DNA of 38,408 nucleotides from an uncultured Eubacteriales bacterium (GTDB taxonomy: Bacteria; Bacillota; Clostridia; Oscillospirales; Acutalibacteraceae). The stretch covers positions 1-38,408 of the forward strand of contig OMXW01000009.1 in the NCBI GenBank assembly GCA_900315085.1. The letters are read 5' to 3'. The position numbers and the translations under genes are program-made. Below, one piece after another: positions 9,681 through 17,534 of the stretch. Position 1 is the first letter of the stretch; the number at the start of each line of letters is the position of its first letter. A model generated the notes under the pieces. That model had not been told where the DNA came from and searched no databases. It saw nothing but the letters and a program-made list of their open reading frames with translations.

Positions 9681-9709
9681 TATCTTTAGTTTATTCGATT
9701 TAAGATAAA
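9681..9709. promoter_or_regulatory. Inverted repeat overlapping the feoA promoter (putative operator)
   Basis: TTATCTT (9681-9687) and AAGATAA (9703-9709) form a perfect 7-base inverted repeat with a 15-base gap. It covers the -10 and most of the spacer of the feoA promoter, the usual place for a repressor. A Fur- or DtxR-like metalloregulator would fit the genes, but the sequence is not a clear match to either consensus. Confidence 0.4.
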
Positions 9710-9717
9710 GTGTTAAC
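9689..9717 (-). promoter_or_regulatory. Promoter of feoAB
   Basis: On the minus strand: TTAACA (9717-9712), a 17-base spacer, and TAAACT (9694-9689). It lies about 20 bases before the feoA start. Confidence 0.65.
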
Positions 9718-9721
9718 GCTA

Positions 9722-9750
9722 TTGATTTTCACATTTCTATATGATAAAAT
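9722..9750 (+). promoter_or_regulatory. Promoter of the EamA-family gene
   Basis: TTGATT (9722-9727), a 17-base spacer, and TAAAAT (9745-9750). It is divergent from and almost adjacent to the feoAB promoter. Confidence 0.65.
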
Positions 9751-9780
9751 TAATTCGTTATTATTTTAACGGAGATAATT

Positions 9781-10719
9781 ATGAGTAAGACCAATAATAT
9801 AAAGAGCAGTTTTCTTCTGTCACTGACAGCATTAATATGGGGCGTTGCTTTTGTTTTTCAGTCAATGGGAAACAACTATATGCAGCCTTTCACCTTTAAC
9901 GCAGCGCGAAATCTTCTTGGATTTTTAGTTTTAATACCTCTTATAGTATTCCGACAGCTTCACCCGAACGCGTTAGGGGGAGAGGGCTTCAACATCAAAA
10001 AGCTGCCGCTGAAAACAACAATAATCGGCGGCATATGCTGCGGACTTGCGTTATCAACCGCGGGAATGTTTCAGCAGTTCGGAGTAAAATACACAACCGT
10101 TGGCAAGGCCGGCTTTATAACAACGCTTTACATTATCCTTACACCGATATTCGGAATATTTTTAAAGAAAAAATGTCCGTTTACGGTATGGATAGGCGCG
10201 GCTGCAGCAGTTGTCGGAATGTATATGCTTTGCATAACCGAAGCCTTCACAATCTCACTCGGCGATTTGCTCGTCTTTATCTGCGCCGTCTTCTTTTCGG
10301 TTCATATATTAATTATCGATTATTTTTCTCCAAAAACAGACGGAGTAGTTTTGGCGTGCATACAATTTCTCGTCGCGGCTGTGACCTGCGGAATAATCGC
10401 CATAATTATTGAAAATCCCACTGTTGAACAGCTTTCAAACGGAATAATCCCGATTCTATACACAGGTATTATGTCAAGCGGAGTTGCATACACGCTACAG
10501 ATTATCGGTCAAAGAAACTTTAATCCCACAATTGCCGCGTTAATAATGAGCCTTGAATCCGTAATTTCAGCGATTGCAAGCTACATAGCTTATGCAATGG
10601 GCTTTCTCACTCAGGATCAAAGCTTGTCTGCAATACAAATTACAGGCTGTGTAATAATGTTTGCCGCGGTAATCTTTGTTCAGATCCCGTTCGACAAATT
10701 ATCCCGCCGCAAATATTGA
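9781..10719 (+). CDS. EamA/DMT-superfamily permease
   Basis: 312-residue integral membrane protein with about ten predicted helices and the two-fold internal repeat of the drug/metabolite transporter superfamily. The first EamA unit starts at SLTALIWGVAFVFQSMGNNY and carries NAARNLLGFLVLIPL; the second starts near the FICAVFFSVHILIIDY segment and ends with the typical LLESVISAI-like ALIMSLESVISAIASYI. GGAG 6 bases upstream of the ATG supports the start. The substrate cannot be read from sequence. Its neighbours (Feo uptake, B12 uptake) are transport genes but are separately transcribed. The -35 of the B12 operon promoter overlaps its stop codon. Confidence 0.9.
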   Translation: MSKTNNIKSSFLLSLTALIWGVAFVFQSMGNNYMQPFTFNAARNLLGFLVLIPLIVFRQLHPNALGGEGFNIKKLPLKTTIIGGICCGLALSTAGMFQQFGVKYTTVGKAGFITTLYIILTPIFGIFLKKKCPFTVWIGAAAAVVGMYMLCITEAFTISLGDLLVFICAVFFSVHILIIDYFSPKTDGVVLACIQFLVAAVTCGIIAIIIENPTVEQLSNGIIPILYTGIMSSGVAYTLQIIGQRNFNPTIAALIMSLESVISAIASYIAYAMGFLTQDQSLSAIQITGCVIMFAAVIFVQIPFDKLSRRKY

Positions 10720-10744
10720 TATTTTTTATCATATATGATATACT
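10716..10744 (+). promoter_or_regulatory. Promoter of the cobalamin operon
   Basis: TTGATA (10716-10721), overlapping the TGA stop of the preceding gene, a 17-base spacer, and TATACT (10739-10744). This predicts a start near 10751 and a leader of about 245 bases that contains the riboswitch. Confidence 0.75.
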
Positions 10745-10759
10745 ATAGAAAATTTAACA

Positions 10760-10871
10760 GGCTTCGCGTTTTATCCGATTAGGATATGTAATAGAGAATA
10801 CGGTGAGAATCCGTAGCAACTGTCATTACTGTGTTTGGCTCAGCCATAAGTCAGATCGCTGCCGCGTTGCC
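10760..10871 (+). promoter_or_regulatory. Cobalamin riboswitch aptamer (compact form)
   Basis: The core motifs of the cobalamin family appear in order: AATAGAGAATACGGTGAGAA (near 10790-10810), then ATCCGTAGCAACTGTCATTA with TACGG/CCGTA pairing, then GCCATAAGTCAGATCGCTGCC-like 3' core (10844-10864). A closing P1 can form between GGC..CGCG (10760-10768) and CGCG..GCC (10863-10871). It is shorter than the classical AdoCbl form in the segment before ACTGT. The downstream terminator makes it a transcriptional off-switch when B12 is plentiful. It identifies the ligand of the following operon as a cobamide. Confidence 0.88.
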
Positions 10872-10941
10872 TTGGACTTGCATTCTTGGACAAGAAGAAG
10901 CGCAGCCGATTACCCCGCAGTAATTGCGGTCTATTTGTTGT

Positions 10942-10976
10942 GCTTTTCTTAATATTAATTAAGAAAGGCTTTTTTA
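10942..10976 (+). terminator. Riboswitch expression platform: intrinsic terminator
   Basis: GCTTTTCTTAAT (10942-10953) pairs with ATTAAGAAAGGC (10958-10969), loop ATTA, followed by six Ts. It ends 20 bases before the first structural gene. The segment at 10892-10905 (AAGAAGAAGCGCAG) is nearly complementary to the 5' arm and could be the antiterminator. Confidence 0.85.
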
Positions 10977-10996
10977 TTGCCTTCGAGGAGGAAACT

Positions 10997-12001
10997 ATGA
11001 AACAATCAGCAAAAAAACTCTTTTCACTTGCACTCGCTCTCGCAATGACACTAACCTTATTCACCGCGTCACTTACCGTTAACGCGGAAGAAAAAGAACT
11101 AGGCACGGTAAAAGTTATTGTCAAAAACGAAACTTTTTCAACCGCCGACAGCGCACCTTGGGAAGGAGTATTGATTGACGGAGAAGTAAAGCTTCAAAAC
11201 GATTCTTCAATGATGTCAGTGGTTGAACAGGCTATGACTGACAAAAAAGTAAGCTACAGCTTTAATAACTACAATTATCTTGCAACCGTCAACGGTTTGT
11301 CCGAGTATGCCGCAAACGGTTCCGGCGGCTGGATGATGACTCTTAACGACTGGTTTACAAACGAAGGCTCCGACGCGTACACTGCAGCTAACGGCAGACT
11401 TACAGACGGAGACGTTATTACCGTAATGTACTCCTGCTCATGGGGCGCAGATGTGGGCAGCTTGTGGGGAAATACCGACACAAAGCTTAAAAACATAAAA
11501 TTAGACGGCGCTTCGTTTTCATGGTCAGAGGATTTTTCACCCTCAAAAACAGATTGGACGGTTACAATAAATCCGCAAAATGTAGACGGAAAAATCGGAG
11601 TAATACCGGAAGCATATAATAAAAATTACCAGGTAAAAACATATCTGAATAAATATACTCCCGAGCAGCCGGGGACTGAGTTGAAAACACTTACCCGAAA
11701 GCTTGATGTAAAAAAAGGCGATATTATTTACATTGGCGTCGGTAACAACAACTGGGAAACAATGAACCAGAAGGCAGATGAAACCGTCTACAAACTGACG
11801 GTTGATTATGCTAATATGCCGGGAGATGTTGATTGTAACGGCATTGTAAATATCAATGACGCTACCTTGCTTCAAAAATTCATCGCAAAAGCAGAAAAGC
11901 TTAATGCGTATCAGCAAAAAATCGCCGACTGCAACAATGACGGACGATTAACTATTGCGGACGTTACCGCTATTCAAAAGATTATTGCCAAAGCCGCGTA
12001 A
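10997..12001 (+). CDS. Secreted DUF4430 (transcobalamin C-terminal-like) protein with type I dockerin
   Basis: 334 residues from the ATG at 10997, chosen because GAGGAGG lies just upstream; the frame is open further upstream, but that part is riboswitch RNA. Signal peptide at 1-30 (cleavage probably after VNA). Residues about 36-150 form a DUF4430 domain, the family that includes the beta domain of transcobalamin and intrinsic factor; key marks are GSGGWMMTLNDWF (108-120) and LTDGDVITVMYS (135-146). Residues about 160-272 look like a beta-sandwich of the cadherin-like surface type (LKNIKLDGASFSWSEDFSP, TDWTVTI). Residues 276-334 are a dockerin with two calcium loops (DVDCNGIVNIND and DCNNDGRLTIAD), each followed by a LQKFIAK/IQKIIAK helix. 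First gene of the B12 operon. It likely binds or traps a cobamide outside the cell. Confidence 0.85.
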   Translation: MKQSAKKLFSLALALAMTLTLFTASLTVNAEEKELGTVKVIVKNETFSTADSAPWEGVLIDGEVKLQNDSSMMSVVEQAMTDKKVSYSFNNYNYLATVNGLSEYAANGSGGWMMTLNDWFTNEGSDAYTAANGRLTDGDVITVMYSCSWGADVGSLWGNTDTKLKNIKLDGASFSWSEDFSPSKTDWTVTINPQNVDGKIGVIPEAYNKNYQVKTYLNKYTPEQPGTELKTLTRKLDVKKGDIIYIGVGNNNWETMNQKADETVYKLTVDYANMPGDVDCNGIVNINDATLLQKFIAKAEKLNAYQQKIADCNNDGRLTIADVTAIQKIIAKAA

Positions 12002-12020
12002 TAGGAAAGAAGGATGCCGT

Positions 12021-13172
12021 GTGAAAAAAAGGACAGTTTCTTTAATATCAGCCGCTTTATTATTTCTGTATTCCGCGTTTTCCGTATCTGCGGTCAGTTA
12101 TAGTGAAACAGCGGAAAAGGAAACAGCTGTCGCACGGCATCTGTTAAATTCTCCCGTACCGTCTGTCGGTTCAATCGGCGGCGAATGGATGGTAATCGGT
12201 CTGGCGAGGAGCGGAAAAATCTCCAAAGAGTTTTCAGACGGTTATTATTCAAACGCAGAAAGCTATGTAAAAACCGTGGGAAGCAACAAGCTCCACCGCT
12301 CAAAATCGACCGAGAACTCCCGAATGATTATTGCGCTAACAGCAATCGGCAAGGATCCGCGCGACATCGCGGGCTACAATCTGTTAACACCGCTCGCCGA
12401 TTTCAACTTTGTGAAAAAGCAGGGAATAAACGGTCCTGTCTGGGCGCTTATAGCATTTGACACAATGCAGTATGATATTCCGACCGACCCGTCAGTTTCA
12501 GTTCAGACAACGCGCGAAAAGCTGATTAACTACATTTTATCCAATCAATGCACCGACGGAGGCTGGGATTTAAATGGTGAATCTGCCGACGCAGACGTTA
12601 CCGGAATGGCAATTCAGGCGTTAGCGCCTTATGTTACAAAAAACACAGGTGTCAGGGAAGCCGTTGAAAAAGCCCTTAATGTTATCTCAAACAGTCAGAA
12701 CTCAAACGGCTGTTTTATGACAGGCGGAGAAGCAACTCCCGAAAGCTCAGCGCAGATAATAACCGCTCTATCAGCAATGAACATTGACAGCAACGCTGAT
12801 GAACGGTTTATTAAAAGCGGGAACTCCGCTTTAGACGGACTTTTGAGCTTCTCGGTAGAAAATGGTTTTGAACACACAAAGGGCAAAGGTTATAATCAAA
12901 TGTCAACCGAACAAAGCTACTACGCGCTCGTATCTTTTGACAGATATAAGAACGGACAAAATTCGCTCTATGACATGACCGACTTAATCGCAAAAGGCGA
13001 CGTAAATCAAAGCGGCTCGGCAACAATTGCGGACGCAACATTGATTCAGAAATACATAGCAAAAATCGCAGGGTTTACACTGCTTCAACAAAAGCTTGCG
13101 GACATAAACAAAGACGGCAAGGTCGATATAAACGACGTCACCGCGCTTCAAAAATATTTAGTTACAAAATAA
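12021..13172 (+). CDS. Secreted alpha/alpha-barrel (transcobalamin alpha-domain-like) protein with dockerin
   Basis: 383 residues from the GTG at 12021; AAGGA ends 6 bases upstream and the signal peptide begins there (MKKRTVSLISAALLFLYSAF). A longer in-frame ATG at 11955 lies inside the previous gene and would bury the signal peptide. Residues about 35-320 are helical repeats of the prenyltransferase/squalene-cyclase/transcobalamin barrel type: GGWDLNGESADADVTGMAIQ (180-199), NGCFMTGGEATPESSAQI (229-246), MSTEQSYYALVSFD (294-307). Residues 325-383 are a dockerin with loops DVNQSGSATIAD and DINKDGKVDIND. In intrinsic factor and transcobalamin, this barrel and a DUF4430-like domain clamp B12 between them; here the two domains are on separate proteins. 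A terpene-cyclase role is unlikely: it is secreted and lies under a B12 riboswitch. Confidence 0.84.
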   Translation: MKKRTVSLISAALLFLYSAFSVSAVSYSETAEKETAVARHLLNSPVPSVGSIGGEWMVIGLARSGKISKEFSDGYYSNAESYVKTVGSNKLHRSKSTENSRMIIALTAIGKDPRDIAGYNLLTPLADFNFVKKQGINGPVWALIAFDTMQYDIPTDPSVSVQTTREKLINYILSNQCTDGGWDLNGESADADVTGMAIQALAPYVTKNTGVREAVEKALNVISNSQNSNGCFMTGGEATPESSAQIITALSAMNIDSNADERFIKSGNSALDGLLSFSVENGFEHTKGKGYNQMSTEQSYYALVSFDRYKNGQNSLYDMTDLIAKGDVNQSGSATIADATLIQKYIAKIAGFTLLQQKLADINKDGKVDINDVTALQKYLVTK

Positions 13173-13181
13173 GGTTTCTCT

Positions 13182-14057
13182 ATGATTGGTTTTTTAAAAA
13201 AATATAAGCTTTTTATAATTGCCGCTGCAATTGCCATAACCGCGCTTGCTATTGCGTTTATGGCGGGAGGTAATCCCGAGGAAGTAAAAACTACCCAAAC
13301 GGCCGCAAAGTCCGCTGTATCATCAATTGAATCGACTCCGGACAACAAAACAGTTAACGCAGAGGAAGCAACAAAAGCAGAAAACAAAGAAAAATCAAAT
13401 CAAAAAGAAACCGAAGCGCCAACAAGCTCAACCGAGCAATCATCAAGAACCGCCGCAACTGAGCATGCTCAAAAAAACGAAGCAAAGAAATCTTCATCAT
13501 CAAACAGCCAAAAATCAAGTTCTTCAAAAGTTCAGGAATCAACTAAACGAACAGTAAAAGATAAATTTAAAACCGATCCTATACCCGAAGGCAAGCCTGA
13601 ACCGGTTGAGCCTGAGGAACAGACGATCGCTGATAAAAAAACTACGGTAACGCTGTCAATCTCCTGCGCTTCCGTTCTTAATAAAATGGATAAGCTTGAC
13701 GAGGACAAGCACGAAATCATTCCAAGCGACGGCTGGATATTAAAGCCGACAACAGCGGTAATCAACGAGGGTGAAACTGTTTTTGACGTCACACAGCGCG
13801 TATGCAAAGAGAATAAGGTTCACATGGAGTTTTCTTTCACTCCAATCTATAACTCCGCTTACATTGAGGGAATAGGTAATCTTTACGAATTCGACTGCGG
13901 TAGCGGTTCAGGTTGGATGTATAAAGTTGATTCATGGTTCCCGATTTACGGCTGTTCACGCTATGTACTAAAGGGCGGTGAAACGATTGAGTGGCAATAT
14001 ACAACCAATATTGGAAACGATATCGGCGGAGGATATCAGCAATGGAACGAGGAATAG
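13182..14057 (+). CDS. Membrane-anchored DUF4430 protein on a long polar stalk
   Basis: 291 residues. An N-terminal membrane helix (residues 8-27) without an obvious signal-peptidase site implies an uncleaved anchor. Residues 30-150 are rich in Lys, Ser, Glu and Thr and look like a flexible stalk. Residues about 154-280 form a DUF4430 domain with its best-conserved end, GSGSGWMYKVDSWFPIYG (240-257) then LKGGETIEWQYT (263-274). Four cysteines occur in this domain (C162, C208, C239, C258), the last two flanking the SGW motif, so disulfides are plausible. It begins 9 bases after the preceding stop and ends one base before ecfT. No dockerin. It may be the membrane-proximal acceptor that hands B12 to the ECF importer. 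Confidence 0.83.
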   Translation: MIGFLKKYKLFIIAAAIAITALAIAFMAGGNPEEVKTTQTAAKSAVSSIESTPDNKTVNAEEATKAENKEKSNQKETEAPTSSTEQSSRTAATEHAQKNEAKKSSSSNSQKSSSSKVQESTKRTVKDKFKTDPIPEGKPEPVEPEEQTIADKKTTVTLSISCASVLNKMDKLDEDKHEIIPSDGWILKPTTAVINEGETVFDVTQRVCKENKVHMEFSFTPIYNSAYIEGIGNLYEFDCGSGSGWMYKVDSWFPIYGCSRYVLKGGETIEWQYTTNIGNDIGGGYQQWNEE

Positions 14058-14058
14058 C

Positions 14059-14949
14059 ATGAAAGACGCGTTTTCAAAACTTCATCCAATAACAAATCTG
14101 CTGTTCTTTGTGTTTTCTATCGGATTTGCGATGTTTATAAATCATCCTGTCTGTATTGTCCTGTCAATCATAGCGGCAGGAATAAACGCAGTTTATCTAA
14201 ACGGCAAAAAGGCGGTTTTGCTTTCGGTCAAGTTTTTACTACCGCTTATAATACTGACAAGCATAATCAATCCTGTTTTCAATCATCAGGGAGCAACAAT
14301 TATTGAATATCTGCCGTGGGGGAATCCGCTTACACTTGAATCCATAATTTACGGAATAACAGCCGCAGTACTGCTTTCATCGGCAGTGCTGTGGTTTTCG
14401 TGTTTTAACAGCGTAATGACGTCCGATAAATTCGTCTATCTGTTCGGCAGAATAATGCCGTCGCTTAGCCTTGTTTTATCAATGGCGCTGCGTTTTGTTC
14501 CAAGATTTAACGCTCAACTAAAAGAAGTGAGAAAAGCTCAAAAGGCGTTAGGCTCCGATTTATCAGACGGAACAATAATTACACGCATAAAACACTCGGT
14601 TAAAATCATTTCGTTAATGATAACCTGGTCGCTTGAAAACGCAATAGATACCTCGGATTCAATGAAAAGCAGGGGATACGGACTGAAAGGCAGAACATCA
14701 TTTTCTATTTACAAGTTCACTTCAAAGGACGCGTACTGCGTTAGCACAATGCTTGCGGAGATAATTACAATTATTTTTCTTATTTCATTTGGAAGCATTC
14801 GATTTAGGTATTATCCAACAGTAAAAGGAAACCTGTTAGACATGCAAGCTATTATTTTCTATATAATTTACTTTATATTTTTACTGACGCCGATGATTAT
14901 CAACGTAGGGGAGGGAATTAAATGGAAGCTATTAAAGTCCGCAATTTAA
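14059..14949 (+). CDS. ecfT: ECF transporter transmembrane (T) component
   Basis: 296-residue membrane protein, EcfT/CbiQ family, which couples the ATPases to the S-component. I start it at 14059, one base after the preceding stop, with AACGAGGA upstream inside the previous gene; an earlier in-frame ATG (13978) lies well inside that gene. It shows several hydrophobic segments, the cytosolic stretch RFVPRFNAQLKEVRKAQKAL, and the coupling-helix motif DSMKSRGYG typical of the family (the RG of the xRx coupling motif). Its last 28 bases overlap the next gene. As part of a riboswitch-controlled single-substrate cassette it is a dedicated rather than a shared energy-coupling module. Confidence 0.93.
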   Translation: MKDAFSKLHPITNLLFFVFSIGFAMFINHPVCIVLSIIAAGINAVYLNGKKAVLLSVKFLLPLIILTSIINPVFNHQGATIIEYLPWGNPLTLESIIYGITAAVLLSSAVLWFSCFNSVMTSDKFVYLFGRIMPSLSLVLSMALRFVPRFNAQLKEVRKAQKALGSDLSDGTIITRIKHSVKIISLMITWSLENAIDTSDSMKSRGYGLKGRTSFSIYKFTSKDAYCVSTMLAEIITIIFLISFGSIRFRYYPTVKGNLLDMQAIIFYIIYFIFLLTPMIINVGEGIKWKLLKSAI

Positions 14950-17534
14950 GTTTTAGATATCCCGAAACCGACGCAGATTTATTAAAAGATATTTCTGTCA
15001 CAATCAATCAGGGCGAGTTCGTAACGCTCTGCGGAATATCGGGAAGCGGAAAAACTACCTTGCTTCGCAACTTTAAACCTTCGCTGACTCCGCATGGAAT
15101 TCGCTCGGGAAAAATCGAAGTATTAGGTAATGATATCAATGCTCTTTCACTACGTGAACAAAGCACAAAAATAGGATATGTTATGCAGTCCCCTGATAAC
15201 CAGATTGTCACCGATAAGGTTTGGCACGAGCTTGCATTCGGTCTTGAAAGTCTTGGAAATGACAGCAACACAATACGCAAAAGAGTTGCCGAAACGGCTG
15301 ATTTTTTCGGGATAAGCAAGTTTTTTGAGTGTGATGTCAAAACGCTTTCTGGCGGTCAAAAGCAAATTCTGAACTTAGCGTCAATAATGGCTATGCAGCC
15401 GGAAATATTGATTCTTGACGAGCCGACCTCACAGCTTGACCCGATTGCGGCTTCGGAGTTTTTATCATGCGTTGCAAAGATTAACCGTGAGCTTGGAACG
15501 ACTGTGATAATCACCGAACACAGGCTTGAAGAAATAATACCTGCAAGCGATAAGGTAATAGTAATTGAGGACGGAAAAATAATATCATGCGACTCTCCGC
15601 AAAACACGGGCGTTAATCTAAAGTCAGCAAAAAGCAAATGCTTTAAATCCCTGCCGGCTCCAATGCGAATATGGCACGCTGTTGAAGAAAACGATAACAA
15701 ACAATGCCCCGTAACAATAACTCAGGGCAGAGAATGGCTGAAAGAATTCTGCAATACACATAAAACATATCAACTGTACCCGGAGCAAAATCACACTTAC
15801 ACAGAAACGACAATTGAATTAAAGAACATAAATTTCAGATACAGTAAAAACTCCGCTGATATTCTTAAAGGACTAAATTTTACAGCGCATAGGGGAGAGC
15901 TGATTACAATTCTCGGGGGTAACGGCGCGGGAAAATCAACACTGCTTTCGATAATAAACCAAACCGAAAAGCCGTACAGCGGGAAAGTAAATGTTACAGC
16001 AAAGTGCCTTACGCTTCCTCAAAATCCTCAGGTCATTCTCGGAGGAAAAACCGTACTTCACACATTAAAGGAAACCTTTGATAATACAAAAATCTCAAAA
16101 GAGGAACAAAATAAACGTTTAAACAGAATTATTGAGCTTCTTTCACTTTCTCCGCTTCTAAATCGTCATCCGTTTGATTTGTCGGGCGGCGAACAGCAAA
16201 AGACAGCCTTTGCAAAACTGTTACTGCTAAATCCAAGTATTATACTACTTGACGAACCGACAAAAGGTCTTGACGCTGAAAGCAAAGAACAGCTTGCCAA
16301 AATCATAAACACGCTGACAAACTCAGGAACTACAGTTGTCATGGTAAGTCACGACGTTGAATTCTGCGCAAAGTACAGCCACCGCTGCATGCTTATGTTC
16401 AACGGAGAGATAATCGCGTCCGACAGTCCGCGTATGTTCTTTGCATCAAACAGCTTTTATGTCACATCATCTAATCGCATAGCTCGCGGAATAATTGATG
16501 AAGCTGTTACACCCGAGGATGTGATTTTCTGCTGCACCGGTAAAAAAGAACAGTCGCCCGATATTGAAACAATAGAATATTTTAAAACTGATAATAATTC
16601 CGCAAAAGAATTATCTATTAAACCTAAGCTCCCGTTATGGAAGATAATCACGGCAATTTTCGGCTTCGTTTTGCTGATTGCAGGAGTACTAATCAACACT
16701 GAAGTAATTAAAATCAAAAATTATTCCGATTTGCCGTTTTTAATACAGCTATCATTTATTTCTGTTCCGTTAATTATTCTGATGATATCCTTAGGAAGTA
16801 TATCAAAAAAACCGCTTGACAATCATGTCAAAGCTAAGCTTCCAAAGCGTACAATAGCTGCGGCAATCATGGTGTTAGCTGCAATTCCGCTCACTATATT
16901 CATCGGCACGGCGTATTTAAATGACCAAAAATTCCTGTTTATCTCGCTGCTTGTCCTGTTTGAATGTATGCTGCCGTTTTTCCTCGTATTCGAAGGGCGA
17001 AAACCGCAGGCAAGAGAGCTTGTAATTATCGCAGTGCTTTGCGCGCTTGCAATTACGGGACGCTCGGTTTTTGCAATGCTTCCGCAGATAAAACCTGTTG
17101 TGGCGCTTATAATAATAGCCGGCGTATCATTCGGCGGCGAATCCGGTTTTATTGTCGGCGCAATGACAATGCTTGTATCAAACATATATTTCGGTCAGGG
17201 AGCATGGACTCCGTGGCAGATGTTCGCGGCAGGATTAATCGGATTTTTATCGGGAATATTATTCCAAAAAGGCTTGCTTAACACAACGCGTGCCGCACTC
17301 AGCGTGTTCGGATTCATAGTTACAATATTAATCTACGGCGGTATTATGAATTTCTCAACCGTTATTCTAACACGAGCGCCGATTAATTACGGCACGTTAG
17401 CGGCATACTATGCTCAGGGCTTGCCCATGGACATAATTCACGCGCTGTCAACCTTTGTAATACTATGGTTTATTTCCGAACCCATGCTTGAAAAACTCGG
17501 GAGAATAAAAACAAAATACGGACTTATGAAATAA
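14922..17534 (+). CDS. ECF transporter fusion: two ATPases plus S-component (EcfA-EcfA'-S)
   Basis: 870 residues. ABC domain 1: Walker A GISGSGKTT (38-46), Q-loop region MQSPDNQ, signature LSGGQ (142-146), Walker B ILILDEP (162-168), H200. ABC domain 2: Walker A GGNGAGKST (332-340), LSGGE (420-424), Walker B IILLDEP (440-446), H477. After a linker come four hydrophobic segments (about 572-690), then a six-helix S-component (about 697-860: RELVIIAVLCALAITGRSVF, SFGGESGFIVGAMTMLVSN, GAWTPWQM). The double ATPase recalls YkoD; adding the S-component in one chain makes AA'S. The substrate is inferred as cobalamin or another cobamide from the riboswitch and the upstream binding proteins. GGAGGG upstream fixes the start. 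It is the last gene of the operon, before a terminator. Confidence 0.92.
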   Translation: MEAIKVRNLSFRYPETDADLLKDISVTINQGEFVTLCGISGSGKTTLLRNFKPSLTPHGIRSGKIEVLGNDINALSLREQSTKIGYVMQSPDNQIVTDKVWHELAFGLESLGNDSNTIRKRVAETADFFGISKFFECDVKTLSGGQKQILNLASIMAMQPEILILDEPTSQLDPIAASEFLSCVAKINRELGTTVIITEHRLEEIIPASDKVIVIEDGKIISCDSPQNTGVNLKSAKSKCFKSLPAPMRIWHAVEENDNKQCPVTITQGREWLKEFCNTHKTYQLYPEQNHTYTETTIELKNINFRYSKNSADILKGLNFTAHRGELITILGGNGAGKSTLLSIINQTEKPYSGKVNVTAKCLTLPQNPQVILGGKTVLHTLKETFDNTKISKEEQNKRLNRIIELLSLSPLLNRHPFDLSGGEQQKTAFAKLLLLNPSIILLDEPTKGLDAESKEQLAKIINTLTNSGTTVVMVSHDVEFCAKYSHRCMLMFNGEIIASDSPRMFFASNSFYVTSSNRIARGIIDEAVTPEDVIFCCTGKKEQSPDIETIEYFKTDNNSAKELSIKPKLPLWKIITAIFGFVLLIAGVLINTEVIKIKNYSDLPFLIQLSFISVPLIILMISLGSISKKPLDNHVKAKLPKRTIAAAIMVLAAIPLTIFIGTAYLNDQKFLFISLLVLFECMLPFFLVFEGRKPQARELVIIAVLCALAITGRSVFAMLPQIKPVVALIIIAGVSFGGESGFIVGAMTMLVSNIYFGQGAWTPWQMFAAGLIGFLSGILFQKGLLNTTRAALSVFGFIVTILIYGGIMNFSTVILTRAPINYGTLAAYYAQGLPMDIIHALSTFVILWFISEPMLEKLGRIKTKYGLMK

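Noticed and set aside
10886..10996. Upstream extension of the first B12-operon gene
   Set aside because: The segment holds the riboswitch expression platform and terminator; GAGGAGG and the signal peptide place the start at 10997.
12021..13172. Terpene or squalene cyclase
   Set aside because: The helical repeats resemble that fold, but the protein is secreted, carries a dockerin, lacks a recognisable DxDD-type catalytic motif, and lies under a cobalamin riboswitch.
14922..17534. Cobalt ECF transporter (CbiMNQO)
   Set aside because: No CbiM/CbiN sequence is present; the S-component is a vitamin-type six-helix unit and surface vitamin-binding proteins precede it.
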